From: Pseudomonas asiatica
GTDB lineage: Bacteria > Pseudomonadota > Gammaproteobacteria > Pseudomonadales > Pseudomonadaceae
DNA length: 64,000 nt
NCBI RefSeq assembly: GCF_009932335.1
Contig: NZ_BLJF01000001.1
Span: 682,001-746,000 of the forward strand
Direction of reading: 5' to 3'
The notes below the pieces were generated by a model that worked only from the letters and a program-made list of their open reading frames with translations, had not been told where the DNA came from and made no database searches. Below, one piece after another: positions 26,098 to 35,181 of this stretch (position 1 is its first letter; the number at the start of each line of letters is the position of its first letter). A program made the position numbers and the translations under genes.

Positions 26098-28230
26098 CTA
26101 GAAGCTGACCGAAGCCGACAGCCGAGCCGTCCGCGGCGCTCCCTGGAACAGGTAGTTATCCCCCAGGTAATCCCCCACATCACGCCAATAACGCTTGTCG
26201 AATACGTTATCCACAGTCAGCCGCAGCACCGTGTCATACCCACCAATGCGCGTGCGGTAGCGGCTACCCACATCGAACACCGTATACCCACCAACTTCCA
26301 CATTCTCCGCCTGGCTCGCATATTTGCTGGCGCTGTAGCGCGCCCCACCCAGCAGTGCCAATCCCGGTACCGGCAGGGTGTATTCCGCCTGCAACGCCGC
26401 CCGGAACCTGGGCACGTTGATCGCCTGGTGGCCCTCATAGGCATCGGTATCGCTGTTCTGCACCCGCGCCCGAATCGCTGCAGCGCTGGCCTGCACCTGC
26501 AGGTTCGAGGTCACCCAGCCGCTGGCGCCCAGTTCCAGGCCGGTGTTCTTCTGCTGGCCTTGCTGCACGTAGGTGAAAGTGCCGGCGTCGTCCGGGCGCG
26601 CGTACTGGTACGCCTGGCGTATCTGGAACAGTGCGGCACTGAAGCTCAGGCCTTGCCAGTCATGCTTGAGGCCTAGTTCCAGTTGGTGTGAGGTCGTCGG
26701 TGCCAGGATTTCGAATCTGTTCTCGGCGAACCACGGTGCGGTACCACCTGCCGACAGGCCTTTGGAATAACTGGCATATACCGTGGTATGCGGCTGCGGC
26801 TTGTAGATGAGCGCGGCGTTGGGCAGCAACTCGTACTGCCGGGTATGGCGACCGGCAACGCCGTCCTCATTCCAGGTTTTCTCGTCCAGGCGTACTTCAC
26901 GGGCACCCAGTACGGTCTGCCAGTGCTCGTTGAAGCTGATGCGGTCGCTCACGAACAACCCGTACTGGCGGCTGTCCAGGCGACGTTCGCTAGTCCTGAT
27001 GGGCTTGTCGGATGGATCAAAGGCCGGTGCGCCCGTGTAGATGTTGCCTGTACCTACCCATTCCATATAGCTGGGGCGCTGATCCAGCGTGCGCCGCTGC
27101 GCACTGGTGCCCACGGTCAGCTCATGCCCCACGCCCAGCGCATCGAAACGCCCGTTGAGCATGGCCTGCGCCTCGTCGGTACGGCGGGTGTCGTCCGGGC
27201 TGCGGAAGTCGTAGATGTCGTAGTCGCCGTTGCTGCCGAAGAACGCGCCTTCGCTCGAGCCCCAGGCAAACGAGCTGTAGTCATCGATCACCACCTTGCT
27301 GCGCGAGGCACTCAAAGTCCCGGTCCAGGCTTCGTTGAAACGGTACTCGAAGCGCCCGCCCAGGTTCAGCGAATCGTTCTGCACCGGCTTGGCCCAGTGC
27401 TGGTAGGCCAGGCGGTCGTCCGGGTCGATGCCATGGGGTACTTCGCTGCCACCGAGCAGCTGGTAACCCGGCACCGAGCGCTGTTCACGGTGCTGGTATT
27501 CGGCATCCAGCTGCAGGGTGGCATCTGGGTTGATCTGCCAGTCGAAGGCCAGCGAGGCGAAGTCGCGCTTGCCGTCGGCGTGGTCGACGTAGGAGCGGAT
27601 GTCTTCATGAGCCAGGTTGGCCCGCAGGCCGAACTGCCGCTCGCTGCCGAACCAGCCACCCAGGTCGGTGGCCAGGTAGCGCTCGCCTTGTTCGTTGGTC
27701 GACACCGTGACGCTGCGCACGTCTTCGGCGCGCTTGGTCACGTAGTTGATCAGGCCGCCCGGCTCCGATACGCCGCTCTGCAGCCCGGACAGGCCCTTGA
27801 GCAGCTCCACCTGCTGCTTGTTTTCCAGGGCCACGTTCTGCTCGCCGGCGATGGTCTGGCCATTGATGCGGTAGCTGCTGGCGGCATTCAGCTCGAAGCC
27901 GCGCACGTTGAAGTTTTCGTAGTAGCCGATGGGGGCGTAGCTTTCGCCCACCGAGGCGTCGCTTTGCAGCACTTCGCTGAGCTGGCGTACCTGGCGGTCT
28001 TCCAGCAGTTGCTGGCTGAACACGCTGATCGAGGCCGGGGTGTCGAGCAGGGGCGCGGGCTGGAAGCCGCCTACTGCTGCCTGGCGTGCCTGATAGCCGT
28101 CGTTGGTGTAGGTATCGGAGACCTGCAGCGGGGCCAGTAGCACGCTGTCTTCGGCAAGCACATGGGGGCAATGCAGGGCCAGGCCCAGGCTGAGCAGGCT
28201 CAGGGGCAGGCGGGGATGACGCGGGGGCAT
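26098..28230 (-). CDS. TonB-dependent siderophore receptor
   Basis: The 710-residue outer-membrane protein has a signal peptide (LSLLSLGLALHCPHVLA, cleaved near residue 27), a plug domain (TPASISVFSQQLL, FNVRGFEL) and a beta barrel ending RLSASVSF. It belongs to the ferrichrome/FhuA-like class. No N-terminal signalling (STN) domain is present, so it is a transducer-independent uptake receptor. ATG 28230 has an aggag. No sigma/anti-sigma pair, periplasmic binding protein or permease is adjacent; the xenosiderophore is unknown. Confidence 0.92.
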   Translation of the reverse strand: MPPRHPRLPLSLLSLGLALHCPHVLAEDSVLLAPLQVSDTYTNDGYQARQAAVGGFQPAPLLDTPASISVFSQQLLEDRQVRQLSEVLQSDASVGESYAPIGYYENFNVRGFELNAASSYRINGQTIAGEQNVALENKQQVELLKGLSGLQSGVSEPGGLINYVTKRAEDVRSVTVSTNEQGERYLATDLGGWFGSERQFGLRANLAHEDIRSYVDHADGKRDFASLAFDWQINPDATLQLDAEYQHREQRSVPGYQLLGGSEVPHGIDPDDRLAYQHWAKPVQNDSLNLGGRFEYRFNEAWTGTLSASRSKVVIDDYSSFAWGSSEGAFFGSNGDYDIYDFRSPDDTRRTDEAQAMLNGRFDALGVGHELTVGTSAQRRTLDQRPSYMEWVGTGNIYTGAPAFDPSDKPIRTSERRLDSRQYGLFVSDRISFNEHWQTVLGAREVRLDEKTWNEDGVAGRHTRQYELLPNAALIYKPQPHTTVYASYSKGLSAGGTAPWFAENRFEILAPTTSHQLELGLKHDWQGLSFSAALFQIRQAYQYARPDDAGTFTYVQQGQQKNTGLELGASGWVTSNLQVQASAAAIRARVQNSDTDAYEGHQAINVPRFRAALQAEYTLPVPGLALLGGARYSASKYASQAENVEVGGYTVFDVGSRYRTRIGGYDTVLRLTVDNVFDKRYWRDVGDYLGDNYLFQGAPRTARLSASVSF

Positions 28231-28261
28231 GCGGTGGGGCTCCTGGATGCGCGACACCTGC

Positions 28262-28304
28262 GCCGGCCTCTTCGCGGGTGAGCCCGCGAAGAGGCCAGTA
28301 CAGG
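28262..28304. repeat. Type A palindrome, solo
   Basis: ccggcctcttcgcgggtgag followed by cccgcgaagaggcc forms one hairpin with 13-bp arms, upstream of the receptor start. Confidence 0.8.
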
Positions 28305-28371
28305 CCATGAAAAAAGGCGGCATCTTACAGCCGCCTTCAACATAAAACGATCCGGGCCCTGCGATATCCCG

Positions 28372-28752
28372 TCAGCCTTTGCTGGCCGGCCGCCTGTGCT
28401 GCTTCCAGTTGTCGTCGATCTTCGACCAGGTCTTGCCATCGGTAATGGCCATGAGCTTGCGCCCGTCCTTGAAAGTGGCCAGGAAGGTGGCTTCCTCCTC
28501 CTTGCCACCCAGCCAGAGCCCGGCCAGCAACCCCACCGGCCCGGCAACCAGTGCCCCGGCCACGCCCCAGCCCAGGGCACTGCCCAGGCTGCGGCTGGAT
28601 TCCAGGCTGGCCAGCCGCAGGTCGCTGATGCGTGCCAGGGAAATCCGCTCGCCCGGGGAGGGGCTGCGCGGGGTCTTGAGTGTGAGCGATCCGTTGCGAT
28701 ACTCGCCTTCGCCTTGCAAGAAATCGCCGGATTGCACCGTGAGTCTTGTCAT
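28372..28752 (-). CDS. Conserved hypothetical protein with glycine-rich hydrophobic segment
   Basis: The 126-residue protein has a beta-rich N-terminal part, a glycine/alanine hydrophobic hairpin (LGSALGWGVAGALVAGPVGL, LLAGLWLGG) and a charged C-terminus. It resembles small membrane-anchored proteins with glycine zippers; function unknown. ATG 28752 follows caggacgacgtt. It is monocistronic between the receptor and the MFS gene. Confidence 0.6.
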   Translation of the reverse strand: MTRLTVQSGDFLQGEGEYRNGSLTLKTPRSPSPGERISLARISDLRLASLESSRSLGSALGWGVAGALVAGPVGLLAGLWLGGKEEEATFLATFKDGRKLMAITDGKTWSKIDDNWKQHRRPASKG

Positions 28753-28872
28753 AACGTCGTCCTGTCAGGGAAAGGGCATTGACCAGCGCCTACTGAGCGC
28801 TGCCCGGGCAGGCAAGTCAACGGCCATGCGACGGAGGGTCGTGCGGTGCATTGTCGCTCAGGTCAATGGGCT

Positions 28873-30060
28873 TCAGGCGATCTGCAAAGCGTTCTTGCGC
28901 TTGCGCTCGGCCAAACCCCACGCCAGCAACGCCAGCCCGCCAATCACCAACCCGGCCAGCACAATCCCCATCCAGCCCTGGCGTTGGAACAGCTGCGTGC
29001 CCAGCAGCGATCCCAAGGCCCCGCCAATGAAGTAGCAGGTGATATACCCGGCATTCAGCCGCGTGCGCGCCTCGGGTCGCAGGGCAATTACCGCATTCTG
29101 GTTGCTCACGTGCACCAGTTGCACTGCCAGGTCGAGCATCAGCACGCCCAGCAGCAAGGCCAGCAACGACTGTTCGGCGAAGCCCAGCGGCACCCACGAC
29201 AGCAGCAATACCACCAGGCCCACGGTGGTGCCCAGCGAACCCTTGCCACGGTCGGCCAGGCGCCCCGCCCAATTGGCCGACAGTGCACCCGCTGCACCGG
29301 CCAGGCCGAACAGGCCTATCACCGCGTCCGAATAGTGGTACGGGCCTTTCGCCAGCAGGAACGCCAGTGGCGTCCAGAACAGGGCGAACAGGCTGAAAGC
29401 CAGCAGGCCTAGCAGAGAACGCAGGCGCAGCACCGGTTCTTCGAGGAACAGGCGGAACACCGAGCCGATCAGCGCTGGGTATTTCAGCCCGGCATGGCTG
29501 TGGTGTTGTGGCAGGCTGCGGTACAGCGCCACGGCGGTGATGGCCATCAGCACCGCGGCCAGCACGTAGATGCTGCGCCAGCCACCCAGTTCGGCCATGA
29601 ACCCGGCGGCGGTACGCGCCAGCAGGATGCCCAGCAGCAATCCGCTCATCAACGTGCCGACCGCTCGCCCGCGCTGGTGTGGCTCGCTGAGGGTTGCGGC
29701 CATGGGCACGAGGATCTGCGCCACCACCGAGAACAGCCCGGTCAGCGCGGTGCCAAGGATCAGCCAGGGAAGGCTCGGTGCGCAGGCGCTGATGACCAGG
29801 CCAAGGGTAGAAATGGCAGTCATCACGGTGATCAGCCGGCGCTGCTCGAACAGGTCGCCCAGGGGCGCCAGCAGCAACAGGCCGGCGCCGTAGCTCAGTT
29901 GCGCGGCAACGACGATGCTGCCGGCACTGGCGGTGCTCAGGCCGAACTGCTGGGCGATGCTGTGCAGTAGCGGTTGCGCATAGTAGTTGCTGGCCACGGC
30001 CAGGCCGGTAGCGGTGGCCATCAGCAGAATCAGGGCACGGCTGAGAGTGGGGGCGTTCAT
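28873..30060 (-). CDS. MFS transporter (drug/metabolite exporter type)
   Basis: This 395-residue inner-membrane carrier has 12 predicted helices; its N-terminus is LMATATGLAVASNYYAQPLL, typical of the YnfM/arabinose-efflux type MFS members. The motif-A loop is PLGDLFEQRRLI. The substrate is unknown; it may export an organic compound. The gene stands between repeats without an adjacent regulator. Confidence 0.85.
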   Translation of the reverse strand: MNAPTLSRALILLMATATGLAVASNYYAQPLLHSIAQQFGLSTASAGSIVVAAQLSYGAGLLLLAPLGDLFEQRRLITVMTAISTLGLVISACAPSLPWLILGTALTGLFSVVAQILVPMAATLSEPHQRGRAVGTLMSGLLLGILLARTAAGFMAELGGWRSIYVLAAVLMAITAVALYRSLPQHHSHAGLKYPALIGSVFRLFLEEPVLRLRSLLGLLAFSLFALFWTPLAFLLAKGPYHYSDAVIGLFGLAGAAGALSANWAGRLADRGKGSLGTTVGLVVLLLSWVPLGFAEQSLLALLLGVLMLDLAVQLVHVSNQNAVIALRPEARTRLNAGYITCYFIGGALGSLLGTQLFQRQGWMGIVLAGLVIGGLALLAWGLAERKRKNALQIA

Positions 30061-30146
30061 GCGGTTCTCGTGGCGGGCAGAATAAAAGGGGGGATTATCG
30101 GAAAGTGTCGGGCCTTACATCAATGCATTGTGCGGCAGAGCCTGTG

Positions 30147-30177
30147 CCGGCCTCTTCGCGGGCATGCCCGCTCTCAT
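30147..30177. repeat. REP type A single copy
   Basis: ccggcctcttcgcgggcatg plus cccgctctcata is a lone copy in the 385-bp gap before the SDR gene. Its expected partner in opposite orientation is at 30394-30435, with a type B pair nested between them. The gap holds no gene that I can support. Confidence 0.8.
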
Positions 30178-30211
30178 AGAACAACACATGACTCATTGGT
30201 TCGGCGAGGTT

Positions 30212-30306
30212 CTGTAGGAGCAGCCTTGTGCTGCGAAGAGGCCGGTACTGACAAAGCCTGTCTGTTGCTTGTACCGGCCTCTTCGCAGCACAAGGCTGCT
30301 CCTACA
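30212..30306. repeat. REP type B inverted pair
   Basis: Copies of tgtaggagcagccttgtg plus ctgcgaagaggccggtac and complement with a 32-bp spacer, nested between two type A halves. Confidence 0.86.
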
Positions 30307-30393
30307 AAGGCCGCGTCAGACGAGCGATATTTGTTCTCTGCGCGACAGCGCAGCCCAAAAGGGCTGGGTAATCTCCCACAGGCATCGCGCAGT

Positions 30394-30435
30394 ACCTGTG
30401 GGAGCGGGCGCGCCCGCGAAGAGGCCGGCACAGGC
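30394..30435. repeat. REP type A single copy
   Basis: cctgtgggagcgggcgcg plus cccgcgaagaggccgg, in opposite orientation to 30147-30177, ends about 10 bp before the SDR stop codon. Confidence 0.8.
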
Positions 30436-30445
30436 AACCCTTCAA

Positions 30446-31195
30446 TCAGGCAGCAAACCCGCCATCGACCGTCAGGCTGGCCCCAGTGACATACCCCGCC
30501 TCAGGCCCCGCCAGGTAAGCCACGAAGCTGGCAATCTCATCCGCCTCGCCATAGCGCCCGATCGCCATCAGCGGGATCAAACTGTCTGCGAACTCGCCGC
30601 TGGCTGGGTTCATGTCGGTGTCCACCGGCCCTGGCTGCACGTTGTTCACGGTAATGCCTTTCGGCCCCAGGTCACGGGCCATGCCGCGGGTCAGGCCGAC
30701 CAGGGCTGATTTGCTCATGGCATAAGGGGCGCCGCCGGCAAACGGCATGCGCTCGGCATTGGTGCTGCCAATGTTGATGATGCGTCCGCCTTGGCCCATG
30801 TAGCGTGCCGCGGCCTGGCTGGCGACGAATACGCTGCGCACGTTCACCGCCAGCATGTGGTCGAAGTCGGCCAGGTCGAATTCGGTCACCGGCGCTACCG
30901 CCAGCACACCGGCGTTGTTGACCAGGATATCCAGCCGGCCGAAGGCCTTCACGGTGTCATCCACGGCCAGTTGCACGGCCGCCGCGTCGGCGCTGTCGGC
31001 CCGCAGGGCCAGGGCCTTGCCGCCGTTTTCGGTAATTTCCTCAGCCAGCGCCTGCGCCGGGCCGGCGGAGCTGACATAGGTGAAGGCCACCTGTGCGCCT
31101 TCGCGGGCCAGGCGTCGCACGATGGCTGCACCAATGCCGCGGGAACCGCCCTGTACCAGGGCCACCTTGCCTTCGAGTGAGTGTTGCTTGGACAT
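30446..31195 (-). CDS. SDR-family oxidoreductase (FabG-like)
   Basis: This 249-residue cytosolic Rossmann-fold NAD(P)-dependent dehydrogenase has the cofactor loop QGGSRGIGAAI (residues 15-25; Q replaces the usual T), the NNAGV strand and catalytic YAMSK (Tyr158/Lys162). The C-terminus is VTGASLTVDGGF. It is FabG-like in sequence, but the divergent LysR regulator suggests an inducible accessory reductase. ATG 31195 follows aggagatcaac. It is divergent from the LysR gene at 31314. Confidence 0.9.
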   Translation of the reverse strand: MSKQHSLEGKVALVQGGSRGIGAAIVRRLAREGAQVAFTYVSSAGPAQALAEEITENGGKALALRADSADAAAVQLAVDDTVKAFGRLDILVNNAGVLAVAPVTEFDLADFDHMLAVNVRSVFVASQAAARYMGQGGRIINIGSTNAERMPFAGGAPYAMSKSALVGLTRGMARDLGPKGITVNNVQPGPVDTDMNPASGEFADSLIPLMAIGRYGEADEIASFVAYLAGPEAGYVTGASLTVDGGFAA

Positions 31196-31254
31196 GTTGA
31201 TCTCCTGCTGGAAGCCAGGCCGGAATGCCTTGGATGGGCGCAGTATCGGCGCTT

Positions 31255-31291
31255 GATTACCTGCTGATAAGATGGTAATCACTATCAGCAG
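31255..31291. promoter_or_regulatory. Interlocked dyads in the SDR/LysR divergent promoter
   Basis: A perfect 9-bp inverted repeat (ctgctgata at 31261-31269, tatcagcag at 31283-31291) is interlaced with a 7-bp one (gattacc at 31255-31261, ggtaatc at 31274-31280). It lies 23 bp before the LysR start and 60 bp before the SDR start. A LysR binding site is the likely explanation. Confidence 0.6.
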
Positions 31292-31313
31292 AGTAAACCT
31301 TTGGTTGCCAATC

Positions 31314-32252
31314 ATGGCCATGGAATCATTCAACGCGTTGGAATGCTTCATCCGCAGTGCCGAAGTCGGCAGCTTTGCCGAAGCCGCCAGGCGCCTCAGC
31401 ATTACCCCGGCTGCCGTAGGCAAGCATGTTGCCCAGTTGGAAGCGCGCCTGGGGGTGCGGTTGTTCCAGCGTAGTACCCGCAAGCTGACCCTGACCGAGG
31501 CAGGGCAGCGATTTCTGGGGGAGGTCAGTGACAGCTTCCGCACCATCCAGTACGCCGTGGCCAACCTGGCCAGCAGCGAAGGCCAGCCGGCCGGGTTGTT
31601 GCGGGTGAGCATGGGCACGGTATTCGGGCGCTTGTATGTGTTGCCATTGCTGGGTGAGTTCCTGCGTCGCTACCCGGCCATTACTCCGGACTGGCATTTC
31701 GACAACCGCCAGGTCGACCTGATCGGCCAGGGCTTCGATGCGGCGATTGGCGGAGGTTTCGAGCTGCCGCCGGGGGTGGTGGCGCGCAAGCTGACCCCGG
31801 CGCACAGGGTGCTGGTGGCGGCGCCGGCGTACCTGGGGCGGCACGCGCCGATTGACGACCCGCAGGTATTGCAACGGCATGACGGTATCCTGATCCGCTC
31901 GCCGCAGACTGGGCGGGTGCGGTCATGGCCGTTGACCAGCCGCTGGCAGGTGCAGCAGCCATTGCAGTTGCGCCAGACGATGACCATGAGCGATTCGGAT
32001 GCGGCTTGCGCGGTGGCCGAGCAGGGCTTGGGGATCGCCCTGGTGAGCCTGCCGTTTGCCGTGCCGTACCTGGAAGGCGGACGGCTGCGGCGGGTGCTGC
32101 CGGACTGGTATGTGGACGATGGGCATATCAGCCTGTATTTCGCCGAGCACAAGCTGTTGCCGGGCAAGACCCGGGCGTTTGTCGATTTTGTGGTGGAGCA
32201 GTTCGCAGAGCAGGGGTTGGCGCGGCGGTTCGATGCCTTGCAATCCGTGTAG
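31314..32252 (+). CDS. LysR-family transcriptional regulator
   Basis: The 312-residue protein has an N-terminal winged helix (FIRSAEVGSFAEAARRLSIT, then QLEARLGVRLFQRSTRKLTL) and a LysR substrate-binding domain. It is of the CrgA/DmlR-like branch. It lies divergent from the SDR gene at 30446-31195 and presumably controls it. ATG 31314 or ATG 31320 may be the start. The stop codon at 32250-32252 lies within the first bases of a REP element. Confidence 0.9.
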   Translation: MAMESFNALECFIRSAEVGSFAEAARRLSITPAAVGKHVAQLEARLGVRLFQRSTRKLTLTEAGQRFLGEVSDSFRTIQYAVANLASSEGQPAGLLRVSMGTVFGRLYVLPLLGEFLRRYPAITPDWHFDNRQVDLIGQGFDAAIGGGFELPPGVVARKLTPAHRVLVAAPAYLGRHAPIDDPQVLQRHDGILIRSPQTGRVRSWPLTSRWQVQQPLQLRQTMTMSDSDAACAVAEQGLGIALVSLPFAVPYLEGGRLRRVLPDWYVDDGHISLYFAEHKLLPGKTRAFVDFVVEQFAEQGLARRFDALQSV

Positions 32253-32341
32253 GAGCAGCCTTGTGCTGCGAAGGGGCCGGTAAGGCAAAAGATCTTCTGT
32301 GTTGCTCATGGCCCCTTCGCAGCACAAGGCTGCTCCTACAA
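32248..32341. repeat. REP type B inverted pair
   Basis: gtgtaggagcagccttgtg plus ctgcgaaggggcc and complement with a 29-bp spacer. The first bases form the LysR stop codon. Confidence 0.86.
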
Positions 32342-32376
32342 GGGGTATCACTGGCCTGAGGGGCGAAGAGGCCGGT

Positions 32377-32847
32377 TCAGGCAATATCGACGATGACCAA
32401 TGTCTGTGCCCCCAGGTTTACCTCATCATCAACCTTCTTGCCGACCAGTTGTTGCCCCAGCGGCGAGCGCGGGGTAATCACCGTCACCAGCCCATCCCCC
32501 TCGCCAATCTTCAACCCCGCCGCCTCGGGGCCGAGGAACAGTCGGCGCTGCCCGCCATCTTCATCCTCCAGCGTCACCAGGTTGCTCACCTGCACCCCGC
32601 GTGCCGGGTCGTAATCGCGCAGCAGCAGTTGCTGGTAGGTCAGCAGCGCCTTGCGGATCTCGGCGCTGCGGCGGGCCTGGCCGGTGGCCAGGTACGAGGC
32701 CTCCAGGCCCAGGGTGTCGTACTTGTTCTCGGCGATGTTCTCTTCGGCAGTGGCGACTTCGTACGCAGTTTGCGCTGCGCGGGTCAGCACATCCAGGTCA
32801 TGTTCGAGGGTGGCGACGATCTGTGCCAGCAGGCTGGGCTTGTCCAT
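32377..32847 (-). CDS. GreA/GreB-family transcription elongation factor-like protein
   Basis: This 156-residue protein has an N-terminal helical hairpin with the family segment ENKYDTLGLEASYLA and a C-terminal FKBP-like Gre domain (GLKIGEGDGLVTVITPRSPL, LVGKKVDDEVNL). It differs from canonical GreA/GreB, whose hairpin tip reads ENAEYHA. Gre factors enter the RNA polymerase secondary channel. Whether it stimulates transcript cleavage is uncertain. ATG 32847 lies 2 bp after the stop of the upstream gene at 32850, so both are probably cotranscribed. Confidence 0.8.
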   Translation of the reverse strand: MDKPSLLAQIVATLEHDLDVLTRAAQTAYEVATAEENIAENKYDTLGLEASYLATGQARRSAEIRKALLTYQQLLLRDYDPARGVQVSNLVTLEDEDGGQRRLFLGPEAAGLKIGEGDGLVTVITPRSPLGQQLVGKKVDDEVNLGAQTLVIVDIA

Positions 32848-32849
32848 GG

Positions 32850-33248
32850 TCAGTAACAGAACTCCAGCACGTTGGCCTGGCTTTTGTCGGTGGGCGCGGT
32901 GCGGTTCTGCTGCAGCCAGAACTGGCACTTGGGGCTGTTGAGGTTGCGCGGGTTGCCCTGGGCGGCCTCGGCGGCCTGTTGCAGCTCCTGCTTGTGCAGG
33001 ATGTCCTTGTAGCGTTCGAACATTTCCGCCTGGGCATCCGCCGCAGGGGCTGGCGCTGGCGGCGCGGCAGGCCGGTACGCGGCGGGGGCCACGGCTTGGG
33101 CCAGTGGCTGTACCTGCTGTGGCCACAGTTGCAGGGCCAGCCACAGGCTTGCGGCGATCGCCACGGCGCCCAGCCACAGGCCAAAGGCAACGCACACGAT
33201 CAACGGCAGCGGCTTGAGGGTGATCTTCAGTTCACGGTGGCGCGCCAT
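32850..33248 (-). CDS. Conserved single-pass membrane protein
   Basis: The 132-residue protein has a short basic N-terminus, one membrane helix (PLIVCVAFGLWLGAVAIAAS), a proline/alanine-rich periplasmic linker (YRPAAPPAPAPAADAQ) and a C-terminal region with two cysteines (KCQFWLQQ and EFCY) that could form a disulfide. No known function. The stop is 2 bp from the Gre-like start, suggesting an operon. It is divergent from earP. Confidence 0.7.
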   Translation of the reverse strand: MARHRELKITLKPLPLIVCVAFGLWLGAVAIAASLWLALQLWPQQVQPLAQAVAPAAYRPAAPPAPAPAADAQAEMFERYKDILHKQELQQAAEAAQGNPRNLNSPKCQFWLQQNRTAPTDKSQANVLEFCY

Positions 33249-33378
33249 GGCAGCCTCCTGGCAGGGTGTTCGGGGGGCATTGTCGCATGCGCCTGGGCAT
33301 TTTTCCGCGCAGGTGCTTTTGTCAGCGACAATTTATACGCAGAATGCGCGGTTTTTCCGCTGGGCGAGGGCAGGGCAC

Positions 33379-34506
33379 ATGAAAGCCACTTGGGACATCT
33401 TCTGCAGCGTCGTCGACAACTACGGCGATATAGGCGTGACCTGGCGCCTGGCCCGGCAGCTGGTGGCCGAGCACGGCCTGGCTGTGCGCCTGTGGGTGGA
33501 TGACCTCAATGCATTCACGCCCATGTGCCCCGGGGCCGATGCCACCGCCCCGCAGCAGTGGCAGCACGGTGTGGATGTGCGCCAATGGCCGGTAGCCTGG
33601 TTGCCGGTGGCGCCGGCTGATGTGGTAATCGGTGCCTTCGCCTGCCAATTGCCAGCAGCCTATGTGGAGGCAATGCGTGCTCGTGTCACGCCGCCGCTGT
33701 GGCTGAACCTCGAATACCTCAGTGCCGAGGACTGGGTGGAAGGTTGCCATGGCTTGCCTTCGCCGCAGCCCAATGGCTTGCGCAAGGTATTTTTCTTTCC
33801 AGGCTTCACTGAAAAAACCGGTGGCCTGCTGCGCGAGGGCTCGCTGCTGGCACGGCGTGATGCGTTCCAGCAAGGCGCACGGCAGGCCTTCTTGCACGGG
33901 CTTGGCGTGAACCCTGAAGCGGGGGCGTTGCTGATTTCCCTGTTCGCCTACGAAAACCCGCAATTGGGCAACTGGCTTGAGGCCCTGGCCTCAGGCGAGC
34001 AACCTTGCCACCTGCTGGTGCCGCAAGGGCGCGTTGTCGCGGGGCTCGGCCAGTGGCTTGGCGAGGCGGTACTGCAAGTGGGCAGCGTGCGCAAGCGAGG
34101 GGCGCTGACCCTGCAGGTGCTACCTTTCGTCAGCCAGGACGACTACGACCGATTGCTGTGGAGCTGTGATTTCAATGCCGTGCGCGGCGAAGACTCGTTC
34201 GTGCGCGCGCAGTGGGCCGGGCAGCCGATGCTGTGGCACATTTACGTGCAGGACGAGAATGCCCATTGGGAAAAGCTCGAAGCGTTTCTCGCGCATTATC
34301 GACAGGGGTTGTCAGGCGATGCCGATGCCGCCCTGCTTGGCCTGTGGCGTGCCTGGAACATGGACCGCGACATGGGCCAGGCCTGGCAGGCAGCCCGTCA
34401 GCACTGGCCGGAACTGCAGCAGCATGCCCGGCTTTGGGCGGCGCGACAGGCCGCTCAGCCGGACCTTGCCACAGCGCTAGTACACTTTTACCGAAATTCG
34501 CTATGA
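33379..34506 (+). CDS. earP: EF-P arginine rhamnosyltransferase
   Basis: This 375-residue GT-B glycosyltransferase transfers rhamnose from dTDP-L-rhamnose to Arg32 of elongation factor P, which lets EF-P rescue ribosomes stalled at polyproline. It opens with the family motif WDIFCSVVDNYGDIGVTWRL, and the C-terminal nucleotide-sugar site shows NAVRGEDSFVRAQWAGQPML. ATG 33379 follows gagggcagggcac. Its partner gene efp begins 48 bp downstream on the same strand, the usual arrangement. Confidence 0.96.
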   Translation: MKATWDIFCSVVDNYGDIGVTWRLARQLVAEHGLAVRLWVDDLNAFTPMCPGADATAPQQWQHGVDVRQWPVAWLPVAPADVVIGAFACQLPAAYVEAMRARVTPPLWLNLEYLSAEDWVEGCHGLPSPQPNGLRKVFFFPGFTEKTGGLLREGSLLARRDAFQQGARQAFLHGLGVNPEAGALLISLFAYENPQLGNWLEALASGEQPCHLLVPQGRVVAGLGQWLGEAVLQVGSVRKRGALTLQVLPFVSQDDYDRLLWSCDFNAVRGEDSFVRAQWAGQPMLWHIYVQDENAHWEKLEAFLAHYRQGLSGDADAALLGLWRAWNMDRDMGQAWQAARQHWPELQQHARLWAARQAAQPDLATALVHFYRNSL

Positions 34507-34554
34507 TACGCGGCCTCGATTTTTATAAATCCATCCAGATTCGGATACTTCGTA

Positions 34555-35124
34555 ATGAAAACTGGTAAAGAACTGAAACCCGGTACCGTCCTGCGGATCG
34601 ACAACGACCCGTGGCTGGTTCAAAAAGCTGAGTTCACCAAGTCGGGCCGTAACAGCGCGATCATGAAGACCAAGCTGAAGAACCTGCTGACCGGCTACAA
34701 GACCGAAACCGTCTACGGTGCAGACGACAAGCTGGACGACGTGATCCTGGATCGCAAAGAAGCGACCCTGTCGTTCATCAACGGTGACGAATACACCTTC
34801 ATGGACACCACCGACTACACCATGTACGAACTGAACGCCGAGGACATCGAAGCCGTTCTGCCGTACATCGAAGAAGGCATGGAAGACGTCTGCGAAGCCG
34901 TGTTCTTCGAAGGCCGCCTGGTATCGGTTGAACTGCCGACCACCATCAGCCGCCAGGTTGTCTACACCGAGAACGCTGCACGCGGCGACACCTCGGGCAA
35001 GGTCATGAAGCCTGCCAAGCTGAAGAACGGTACCGAGATCTCGGTTGCCGACTTCATCCAGATCGACGAGTGGATCGATATCGACACTCGCGACAACAGC
35101 TTCAAAGGCCGTTCCAAGAAGTAA
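34555..35124 (+). CDS. efp: Elongation factor P, arginine type
   Basis: This 189-residue translation factor stimulates peptide-bond formation at consecutive prolines. The KOW-like N-terminal domain carries the modification loop [11 protein letters not shown] with Arg32, the residue rhamnosylated by EarP; E. coli-type EF-P has Lys there. Domains II and III and the conserved end ([15 protein letters not shown]) are complete. ATG 34555 follows ttcgta, a weak site. A tatgat -10-like hexamer (34502-34507) at the end of earP may give it its own promoter. Confidence 0.97.
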   Translation: MKTGKELKPGTVLRIDNDPWLVQKAEFTKSGRNSAIMKTKLKNLLTGYKTETVYGADDKLDDVILDRKEATLSFINGDEYTFMDTTDYTMYELNAEDIEAVLPYIEEGMEDVCEAVFFEGRLVSVELPTTISRQVVYTENAARGDTSGKVMKPAKLKNGTEISVADFIQIDEWIDIDTRDNSFKGRSKK

Positions 35125-35141
35125 TCCTTCTTGTGAAACGC

Positions 35142-35170
35142 AAAAAACCCGGCCTAGGCCGGGTTTTTTT
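35142..35170 (+). terminator. Terminator of the earP-efp unit
   Basis: cccggcctaggccggg is a perfect dyad flanked by aaaaaa and ttttttt, so it can also act on the minus strand for ohr, which ends 12 bp away. Confidence 0.88.
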
Positions 35171-35181
35171 ATGCCTGTGGC

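Noticed and set aside
26098-28230. Cell-surface-signalling iron regulon
   Set aside because: The receptor has no STN domain and no sigma/anti-sigma pair lies beside it.
30140-30440. Clustered repeats resembling a CRISPR array
   Set aside because: The units are inverted, of different types and unequal spacing; there are no constant direct repeats with unique spacers and no cas genes.
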